From assembly GCA_910587785.1 (NCBI GenBank), contig CAJUOA010000153.1, positions 1 to 5,585 of the forward strand: a stretch of DNA of 5,585 bases. The letters are read 5' to 3'. The notes beneath the pieces are model-generated. The model was given only the letters and a program-made list of their open reading frames with translations, did no database searches and was not told where the DNA came from. Both the position numbers and the translations under genes were made by a program. The stretch comes from an uncultured Oscillospiraceae bacterium. GTDB lineage: Bacteria > Bacillota > Clostridia > Oscillospirales > Oscillospiraceae. Shown piece by piece: positions 1 through 4,356 of this stretch (positions within the stretch are counted from its first letter, which is position 1; each line of letters opens with the position of its first letter).

Positions 1-2323
1 GGCAGGAGACGGAGGCGGTATTGCGCACGGTCTCGCCCAGTCCGCTGGGGGCGGTGGGGTCCTCCATCCCGGGCGCGGTCTCCGCGCTGAGGGCCATGGG
101 CGCGAAAGCGTCCACAGGGGCGGAGGCGGTTTCTCTGGCGGCCTCCACGGCCTCGTCCACCCGCTCCCGGTCCTCGCTGCTCATGCTGGCCTTGTACTGG
201 AACACGCGACTCTCGCCCGCGGCCAGGTCGAAAGCGGGGAATGTGAGGACGTTCCCGCCGTCGTAGTTCTCGAAGGTGAGGAACTGCTCCGCACCGGGGG
301 CAACGGGCGTCCCGTCCTCCGTGCTGAGGGCTTCGGGAGCGCTGGTGTTGACGGTGAGGCTGTAATCCGCGCCGTTCTCAAAAGCGCCCCGGGCGAAATG
401 GAAGTACTGGGACTCCAGGGTATCGGTAAAGGTGATCTCTTTCGCCTGGACCTTGCCGCTGTTGGTCACGGTGACGGTGTAGTCGGCCCAGACGGTGCCG
501 TCCTCCATCACCCGCAGGCCGTCCTCGCCCATGGTCTTGGCGACGGTGAGCTCGGGCTTGGCGAAGGTGACGTCGGTGAAGGTGCTGGGGGTCCACTGGA
601 TATGGGCGCTCTCGCCCAGCTCAGGGGCCCACGCGGCCTTCAGCAGGAAACTGGTCTCCACAGCGGCGGCGGGGGCGTAGTAGGTCACGGTCAGCAGGTT
701 CCCGGCCACGGAGTAGGCCAGGGCGGGGCCTGCGGCGTCACTGAGGATGCGCCGCTCCACGTCCGCCACGACCACCTGCTCGGGGAACTGGTAGGTATAG
801 GTCATGGTGCTGAAGCTGGCCTCATCGTGGCTCCACTTGAGGAGGATGCTGAACCCGGCGTCCGCGTCCATGGGCCCGTGGAGCTCACTGTGATAGAGCT
901 GGGCGTCCACCTGGATGCCGATCTCCTGGCTGAGATACCGGCTGAGGTCCTCCGCCGGGGCGGCGTAGAGCTGGGTCAGGCGCTCCGTGTCCATAGCGGC
1001 GGTGTCGCTCCACGTGCCGCTGACCTGGGCGTCCAGGACCACGTCGCTGGCCCCGTCCACGTAATTGCTCCAGAAGATAGCGTCCCACTGCTCCTTCTGC
1101 TGGGTATTGTCAGGCAGGGCGGGCTCCTCGGGGGCGTAGCAGAGGTCGGTGTGGGTATGCTCCTCCTTGCCGCAGGCCAGGACCCGCTCCGGCTCCTCGG
1201 GCTGGACAGGGCCGGGCTGTTCCGGCTGGGGGAAGCACTCCGCCGTATGGACGTGGCTGACCGTCACGAGCCGCCCGCAGGTCAGTTCGCCGTTCTCATC
1301 ATAGCAGGCGGGAACGTGCAGGTGCTCGGTATACTGCTCCTTGTCACAGGTGAGCACCTTCTGCATCTGATAGCAGCTCTCGCTGTGTACATGGACAGCA
1401 GGAGCGGGGGGCACACTGGCGTCCCCGCCGGCGGCAGTCTCCTGGCCCAGGGCTGCGGGGACCGGCTCATCCATGATGTCCACAATGGGCTCAGGCTGGC
1501 CCTCCTCCTTGCCGCAGGTCAGGGTCTGCTCCCAGCAGGCGTCCATATGCTGGTGGCCGGGGATGGGATCGCTCTCCGGCAGGAGGCAGATCAGCTTCCG
1601 CTGCTCCACGGTCTGGGGGGCGGCATAGCACTCCTCCCCATGGATGTGTGCGGGATCATCGGTAATACCGCAGATCAGCTCACCGGGGATGGTCTCGGTC
1701 GTGATCTCATAGCAGGCGTCGGAGTGCCGGTGCCCCTCGCTGGCGGGGACCTCCTCCTGGCCGCAGATCAGGGTCTTCGTATAGCAGGTGTCGCTGTGGT
1801 GGTGGATGACGGGCTCCGGCGCGGGGACCACGGGGTCCGGGCTGGGGACACTCCCATCCGGCGCGCCCTCCTGGCCGCAGACCAGGACCGGCTGCTCCGT
1901 ATAGCAGCTCTCGTCATGGACATGGAGGGGGAACCCGGTGGGGAGCGTGCAAATCACGATTCCCCCGTCCAGGAAGCACTCATCCCCGTGGGTGTGCAGC
2001 ACGAAATCCGCGTGCTCCTGCCCCGGCGCGGCAACCTCATAGATGCTCTCCACAGAGCACTGGGGCTCCGCCGGCGTCTGGGCGGCCATCTGCGCCGGCC
2101 CCGCGCTCTCCTGAGGCAGGGAGGCGTAGCAGCTCTCGTCGTGGACGTGCTCCTCCTGTCCGCAGGTGACAGGCCGCGCCCAGGTAAGCGCCGGCAGGAT
2201 CAGGGCGTAGACCGTGCAGAACACGACCACAGCGCCCATCCCGCTGACGACCTTCCTCCAGGCCTTTCTTTTCCGCAGATCGGCAAGATATTTTGCCGCC
2301 CGGCTCAAGTAATTCTGTTCCAT
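1..2323 (-). CDS. Large secreted/surface protein with Cys/His (CHHC) repeats and adhesin-like domains, 3' end outside window
   Basis: Reading the minus strand from the ATG at 2323-2321 gives 774 codons with no stop, so the C-terminus lies beyond the window. A good AAGGAG site (2332-2337) sits 8 nt before the ATG. Residues 1-49 form a basic stretch (LRKRKAWRK) followed by a hydrophobic segment (about 25-46) ending in YALILPALTWA, a secretion-signal pattern I know from large gut Clostridia surface proteins; cleavage after Ala49 is plausible. Residues 54-396 hold eleven Cys...HxHxxxC[Y/F/W] units separated by Pro/Glu-rich linkers. Residues about 410-590 are beta-rich with YTYQFPEQVVV and GNLLTVTYY, resembling MSCRAMM-type adhesin domains (inference). 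Residues about 590-712 (ADYTVTVTNSG, EITFTDTL) resemble DUF11. It follows lepB by 91 nt without a clear promoter or terminator, so it is probably the third gene of that operon. Sortase motif and ligand are not visible. Role in adhesion or metal binding is inference. Confidence 0.9.
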   Translation of the reverse strand, partial: MEQNYLSRAAKYLADLRKRKAWRKVVSGMGAVVVFCTVYALILPALTWARPVTCGQEEHVHDESCYASLPQESAGPAQMAAQTPAEPQCSVESIYEVAAPGQEHADFVLHTHGDECFLDGGIVICTLPTGFPLHVHDESCYTEQPVLVCGQEGAPDGSVPSPDPVVPAPEPVIHHHSDTCYTKTLICGQEEVPASEGHRHSDACYEITTETIPGELICGITDDPAHIHGEECYAAPQTVEQRKLICLLPESDPIPGHQHMDACWEQTLTCGKEEGQPEPIVDIMDEPVPAALGQETAAGGDASVPPAPAVHVHSESCYQMQKVLTCDKEQYTEHLHVPACYDENGELTCGRLVTVSHVHTAECFPQPEQPGPVQPEEPERVLACGKEEHTHTDLCYAPEEPALPDNTQQKEQWDAIFWSNYVDGASDVVLDAQVSGTWSDTAAMDTERLTQLYAAPAEDLSRYLSQEIGIQVDAQLYHSELHGPMDADAGFSILLKWSHDEASFSTMTYTYQFPEQVVVADVERRILSDAAGPALAYSVAGNLLTVTYYAPAAAVETSFLLKAAWAPELGESAHIQWTPSTFTDVTFAKPELTVAKTMGEDGLRVMEDGTVWADYTVTVTNSGKVQAKEITFTDTLESQYFHFARGAFENGADYSLTVNTSAPEALSTEDGTPVAPGAEQFLTFENYDGGNVLTFPAFDLAAGESRVFQYKASMSSEDRERVDEAVEAARETASAPVDAFAPMALSAETAPGMEDPTAPSGLGETVRNTASVSC
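1136..2164 (-). repeat. Array of eleven CHHC units (Cys...HxHxxxC-aromatic) inside the surface protein
   Basis: Residues 54-396 of the surface protein contain eleven HxHxxxC[Y/F/W] motifs, with motif cysteines at residues 65, 116, 140, 180, 204, 232, 263, 317, 340, 363 and 395. Each is preceded by one further cysteine (54, 89, 125, 149, 187, 218, 246, 270, 326, 349, 384), usually in an L-x-C-G-[QK]-E-E context; C89 and C125 are the most divergent. The Cys-to-His gap varies from 5 to 41 residues, with Pro-rich linkers in the long ones. The alternation is strict: one leading Cys per HxHxxxC. At DNA level the repeats are diverged (for example GACGAGAGCTGCTA recurs with changes), so this is an old protein repeat and not a recent tandem duplication. 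Similar repeats occur in other gut Clostridia surface proteins; their function is not established to my knowledge. Four Cys/His ligands per unit suggest a metal site or, alternatively, a disulfide between the two cysteines. Confidence 0.9.
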
Positions 2324-2414
2324 ACCAGATTCTCCTTCCCCAAGCCGCTTCCGGCCCAAATTCTTCAGACTTTACACCACTCTATCGTAGTGAGCCGCGA
2401 TGTCCTCTCCCCTG
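2324..2414 (-). other. 91-nt gap between lepB and the surface-protein gene
   Basis: No convincing -35/-10 pair is visible on the minus strand, and there is no stem followed by a T-run. The only structure is a 4-bp stem GCCG-GAAG-CGGC (2344-2355), too weak for a terminator. The AAGGAG site at 2332-2337 serves the surface-protein gene. The gap is therefore compatible with read-through from lepB. Confidence 0.5.
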
Positions 2415-3005
2415 TTAAAATACGCCGAACGCGGAAAACGGCCACACCCGGAAGACCAGCCGCCCCACGATGTCGTCGCTGGCCACACAGCCAATAGCGC
2501 TGAGGCGGGAGTCGTTTGCCACGCTGCGGTGGTCTCCCATGACAAAAAACTTGTTCGCCGGCACCTGATAGGGCAGCTCCAGATCGCAGATGCCGAAAGC
2601 TTTCTCCACCAGGTAGGGCTCCTCGATCAGCTCCTCATTGACATAGACGTTGCCGTCCCTGTCGATATCCACCCAGTCCCCCGGGCCGGCGATGACCCGT
2701 TTGACCAGGATGCGGTTATTATAGTAGAAGGCCACCACGTCGCCGGTGTTGAAGCTGTCGCTCTTGAGGGAGACGAGGATGTCCCCTTCGATGAGCGTGG
2801 GCGACATGGAGTTGCCGTAGATCTGGAGGACCGGGAGCCACAGCGTGGCGATGAGCACCGCCGCCGCCGCCACCACCAGCAGGGTATACACCGTGCTGCG
2901 CAGGACGCTGAGGTATCTCCTGCGGTACTTCTCCCGTTTCAGCTCTGTCTCCAGCTTCTCCACCGCCGGGACCTGGGTGAGGTCTTTTGCTTTCCGTTTT
3001 CTCAC
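2415..3005 (-). CDS. lepB: Signal peptidase I (type I leader peptidase, serine/lysine dyad)
   Basis: A 196-residue membrane protease that cleaves signal peptides from exported proteins on the outer face of the membrane. Residues 14-32 are a charged, probably helical cytosolic segment; residues about 37-58 form one transmembrane helix (VYTLLVVAAAAVLIATLWL). The catalytic motifs follow: GNSMSPTL with nucleophile Ser66, VKRVIAGPGD with general base Lys102, and the box-E motif GDHRSVANDSR (157-167). Length and single N-terminal anchor match Gram-positive SipS-type enzymes. The start is GTG, and its GTGA overlaps the TGA of the upstream coiled-coil gene, suggesting translational coupling; GAGGG lies about 8 nt upstream, and the next Met is in the active site, so a later ATG start is excluded. 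Oddity: the box-E serine corresponding to E. coli Ser278 is Ala163. The large exported protein 91 nt downstream is a plausible substrate (inference). Confidence 0.95.
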   Translation of the reverse strand: MRKRKAKDLTQVPAVEKLETELKREKYRRRYLSVLRSTVYTLLVVAAAAVLIATLWLPVLQIYGNSMSPTLIEGDILVSLKSDSFNTGDVVAFYYNNRILVKRVIAGPGDWVDIDRDGNVYVNEELIEEPYLVEKAFGICDLELPYQVPANKFFVMGDHRSVANDSRLSAIGCVASDDIVGRLVFRVWPFSAFGVF

Positions 3006-3331
3006 TGCTCCTGCCCTCTCTCAGCGTCCTCCGCGCCCTCCGCCTCCGCAGGGGCCTCCGGGGTCTTGTCCTCCCCGGGCAGGGGGCCGCTCATGCGCCG
3101 GATGTTCTCCAGGTACTGCTCCGCCGCCGCCTGGGCGGCCTCGAACACGCCGTTGATGCGGAGGGCCGCCTCGGCGATGGAACCGGCCTCCTCCAGGACG
3201 ATAGCCCGGCTGGCGAGCTGCGCCCGGGCGGCGTCCAGTTCCGCCTGGAGCTGGTCCGTCCGTTTGCTCTGGGCGATCAGCATCTCCAGCAGTTCATCCC
3301 GCCGCAGTCGTTTCAAATCCTTATCCGTCAT
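3002..3331 (-). CDS. Small coiled-coil protein of unknown function, first gene of the lepB operon
   Basis: A 109-residue protein starting at ATG 3331-3329, with GGGAG 9 nt upstream. There is no signal peptide or membrane segment, so it is probably cytosolic. Residues about 4-48 are highly charged and helical with leucines at heptad-like spacing (DELLEMLIAQSKR, QLQAELDAARAQL), suggesting a coiled coil. Residues about 49-79 (GSIAEAALRINGVFEAAQ, AAAEQYLENIRR) form a second, alanine-rich helix that I associate with a conserved but uncharacterised Clostridia protein type. Residues 80-109 are an acidic Pro/Ala/Glu tail and probably disordered. Its TGA overlaps the GTG of lepB, so the two are almost certainly co-translated. 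Function is unknown; a structural or regulatory partner of the membrane protease is possible but not shown by any motif. Confidence 0.85.
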   Translation of the reverse strand: MTDKDLKRLRRDELLEMLIAQSKRTDQLQAELDAARAQLASRAIVLEEAGSIAEAALRINGVFEAAQAAAEQYLENIRRMSGPLPGEDKTPEAPAEAEGAEDAERGQEQ

Positions 3332-3363
3332 TGCCTACCGCTCCCGTCACCATTGGATATCCC

Positions 3364-3402
3364 ATTATATTAAGGCCGGAAAAACTGATTACAAAATTGG
3401 GA
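3364..3402 (-). promoter_or_regulatory. Proximal candidate promoter of the coiled-coil/lepB operon, with upstream TCCCAATTTTGT box
   Basis: On the minus strand a perfect TATAAT lies at 3369-3364, about 32 nt before the ATG at 3331. The -35 is weak: TTGTAA at 19-nt spacing or TGTAAT at 18. Immediately upstream is TCCCAATTTTGT (3402-3391), repeated exactly ahead of the distal promoter. The transcript would have a leader of roughly 25 nt. Confidence 0.5.
3391..3402 (-). repeat. Direct repeat TCCCAATTTTGT, copy 1 (proximal promoter)
   Basis: Minus-strand TCCCAATTTTGT ends 21 nt before a perfect TATAAT. An identical copy lies at 3550-3561, 159 nt away, also ahead of a TATAAT. It could be a regulator site or a remnant of promoter duplication. 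Confidence 0.7.
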
Positions 3403-3406
3403 AGTT

Positions 3407-3496
3407 GTCTCCCGAGCCCCAAAGACCGGGGCGGTCTCTGCCTGCAAAGCGCTTTCATTTCCCACAGGGAAATGAAGCCGGGAGACCTCCCGGCTT
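3407..3496 (-). ncRNA. Candidate structured leader RNA of the lepB operon (unclassified)
   Basis: Between the two minus-strand promoters lie three perfect hairpins: 3475-3496 (9-bp stem, 4-nt loop), 3454-3476 (10-bp stem, ACA loop on plus) and 3423-3437 (6-bp stem, 3-nt loop). In addition GTCTCCCG (3407-3414, plus strand) is the exact complement of CGGGAGAC (3479-3486). In the minus-strand RNA this 8-bp helix could close a three-way junction holding the two inner hairpins, and it would compete with the 9-bp hairpin. The RNA would be transcribed from the distal promoter. I do not recognise a known riboswitch consensus. Existence as an RNA, and its strand, are inferences. Confidence 0.4.
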
Positions 3497-3498
3497 TT
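3475..3498 (+). terminator. Terminator-like hairpin, plus-strand orientation
   Basis: AAGCCGGGA and TCCCGGCTT form a perfect 9-bp stem around the loop GACC and are followed by TTTTAT, the form of an intrinsic terminator for rightward transcription. No rightward gene or promoter is visible just before it, so its purpose is unclear. Read leftward it lacks a T-run. It may instead be one arm of the leader RNA structure. Confidence 0.4.
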
Positions 3499-3519
3499 AT
3501 ATCGGCTTAGTATATCCTA

Positions 3520-3547
3520 ATTATAACAGTGTTGACAGAAAAATCAA
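3520..3547 (-). promoter_or_regulatory. Distal minus-strand promoter (TTGATT-N16-TGT-TATAAT, extended -10)
   Basis: On the minus strand TTGATT (3547-3542) and a perfect TATAAT (3525-3520) are 16 nt apart, and TGT directly before the -10 makes it an extended -10 site. This is the best leftward promoter in the intergenic region. A transcript would start near 3513 and run through the hairpins at 3496-3423 to the coiled-coil gene, giving a leader of about 180 nt. It shares the TCCCAATTTTGT box (3561-3550) with the proximal promoter. Confidence 0.6.
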
Positions 3548-3549
3548 GG

Positions 3550-3561
3550 ACAAAATTGGGA
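3550..3561 (-). repeat. Direct repeat TCCCAATTTTGT, copy 2 (distal promoter)
   Basis: This is an exact 12-nt match to 3391-3402. It ends 24 nt before the distal TATAAT and 2 nt before the TTGATT -35. Downstream of both TATAAT boxes the sequence GGATAT also recurs after 1-2 nt. Confidence 0.7.
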
Positions 3562-3742
3562 TTCTTTTCCTGCAATCCGTAAAAAATTGTTCAAAATTTG
3601 CTCATCAATTTTTCGGCGAAAAACATATTGAAAACCTGAAATTTTTTCAGAAAATATGCACCTTCCAAAGAACCTTCATAATATTTTTTTGGTCCAAACA
3701 GCTCTTATGCCCTGTTTTCTTATTCTGTGTTAAGCCTTTCTT
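3562..3742. other. AT-rich intergenic stretch without a supported gene
   Basis: This stretch is strikingly AT-rich compared with the flanking genes. It holds A/T runs and a weak 6-bp hairpin CTGAAA-TTT-TTTCAG (3636-3650). Short frames exist, such as a 25-codon one at 3656, but none has a ribosome binding site. No further promoter with good spacing was found. Confidence 0.6.
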
Positions 3743-3857
3743 CCGAGCCCCGCCGGAAGGATTGGGCAGGTTGTACAATAATTTGATACCATTCCGGTGA
3801 CAGGGCGGGCTCCGGCCAAAAACCGCCGGGGAGCGGCTGAGGCCCCCGGGGGCTGAT
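3743..3857. other. GC-rich self-complementary island in the divergent intergenic region
   Basis: Several inverted repeats cluster here. GAGCCCCGCC (3745-3754) pairs with GGCGGGCTC (3804-3812) as 9 bp with one bulged C. CCGGAAGG (3753-3760) pairs with CC-A-TTCCGG (3789-3797) as 8 bp with one bulge. CCGGC (3812-3816) pairs with GCCGG (3825-3829). GCCCCCGGGGGC (3842-3853) is a perfect 12-nt palindrome, and TTGTACAA (3771-3778) a perfect 8-nt one. No T-run follows on either strand and no open frame with a ribosome site exists. It may be a small RNA, a protein-binding region or a degraded repeat; the strand is unknown. Confidence 0.45.
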
Positions 3858-3900
3858 TGTGAACTTTTTGTAAAAGCCCTAATTTTTTCAAAAAAACCTC

Positions 3901-3929
3901 TTGCAATGTGGAAAGAGTTGTTGTAAGAT
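3901..3929 (+). promoter_or_regulatory. groESL promoter (TTGCAA-N17-TAAGAT)
   Basis: TTGCAA (3901-3906) and TAAGAT (3924-3929) are separated by exactly 17 nt, which fits a vegetative sigma-A promoter. Transcription should start near 3936, directly at the CIRCE operator, which is the usual arrangement for HrcA-controlled groESL. Confidence 0.8.
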
Positions 3930-3937
3930 AGGCACCG

Positions 3938-3964
3938 TTAGCACTCGCGGGATTTGAGTGCTAA
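3938..3964 (+). promoter_or_regulatory. CIRCE operator (HrcA binding site)
   Basis: TTAGCACTC (3938-3946) and GAGTGCTAA (3956-3964) form the perfect 9-bp inverted repeat with 9-nt spacer that defines CIRCE. HrcA binds it and represses chaperone genes until heat or unfolded protein occupies GroEL. It lies just downstream of the -10 and 49 nt before the groES ATG. The hrcA gene is not in this window. Confidence 0.98.
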
Positions 3965-4013
3965 CAGCGTCGAACTGTTTACAAAAAATATTTCATATAG
4001 GAGGAACTCAACT

Positions 4014-4298
4014 ATGAAGCTCACACCTTTAGCGGACCGCGTGGTGCTCAAGGCCATGGAGGCCGAGGAGACCACCAAGGGCGGCATCATCCTCACCTCC
4101 AGCGCCAAGGAGAAGCCCTCGGTGGCGGAAGTCATCTCCGTAGGCCCCGGCGGCATGGTGGACGGCAAGGAGGTCGTCATGTCCGTCAAGCCCGGCGACA
4201 AGGTCATCACCGACAAGTACTCCGGGTCCAACGTGAAGATCGGCGACGACGAGTTCGTCATCGTCCGGCAGGGCGATATCCTGGCCATCGTGGAGTAA
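4014..4298 (+). CDS. groES: Co-chaperonin GroES (Hsp10)
   Basis: A complete 94-residue protein, the usual length for the family. GroES forms a heptameric lid that closes the GroEL chamber in the cytosol and allows ATP-dependent protein folding. The N-terminus MKLTPLADRVVLK is typical. The mobile loop lies at about 16-34, with GGIIL (23-27) supplying the hydrophobic residues that contact GroEL; later come SVGPG (42-46), a KPGDKVI segment and the C-terminal DEFVIVRQGDILAIVE. AGGAGG (3999-4004) is 9 nt before the ATG; an in-frame extension upstream would run through CIRCE and has no such site. It is the first gene of the HrcA-regulated operon, with groEL 58 nt downstream and no terminator between. 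Confidence 0.98.
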   Translation: MKLTPLADRVVLKAMEAEETTKGGIILTSSAKEKPSVAEVISVGPGGMVDGKEVVMSVKPGDKVITDKYSGSNVKIGDDEFVIVRQGDILAIVE

Positions 4299-4342
4299 GG
4301 CCCGGTATCTCCGGAAGCTCAAAATTTGTGATAAGATTATTT

Positions 4343-4347
4343 GGAGG
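4343..4347 (+). promoter_or_regulatory. Ribosome binding site deciding the groEL start
   Basis: GGAGG lies 9 nt before the ATG at 4357. A nearer ATG at 4350 is only 2 nt from the site and opens a frame that stops after four codons, so 4357 is the true start. Confidence 0.85.
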
Positions 4348-4356
4348 TTATGCGAT

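Noticed and set aside
398..2497. A 699-codon open frame on the plus strand
   Set aside because: It is antisense to the surface protein and lepB. Its translation is low-complexity Gly/Leu/Val/Asp-rich with no domain, whereas the minus strand has ribosome sites, a secretion signal, repeats and catalytic motifs. High GC with third-position bias explains the open antisense frame.
3473..3511. Possible 12-codon leader peptide (MKPGDLPAFISA) on the plus strand
   Set aside because: There is no ribosome binding site and no rightward gene for it to control; it simply reads through the terminator-like stem.
3532..3537. Perfect plus-strand TTGACA as a -35 box
   Set aside because: No acceptable -10 occurs 16-18 nt downstream (sequence there is AATTGGGA). 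It falls within the spacer of the better minus-strand promoter.
3656..3733. A 25-codon plus-strand frame in the AT-rich region
   Set aside because: No ribosome site and no downstream partner; expected by chance in this sequence.
3774..3779. TACAAT as a -10 box for a rightward transcript in the GC island
   Set aside because: The position 17 nt upstream reads CGCCGG, so there is no -35, and TG is not correctly spaced for an extended -10.
2400..3800. A 466-codon plus-strand open frame across lepB and the intergenic region
   Set aside because: It crosses lepB, the coiled-coil gene, a terminator-like hairpin and the AT-rich spacer, with abrupt composition changes and no ribosome site or recognisable domain.
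3882..3896. T6/A7 hairpin just before the groES promoter as a terminator
   Set aside because: The stem is A-T only with a one-base loop and would be unstable; it more likely acts as an A/T-rich upstream promoter region.
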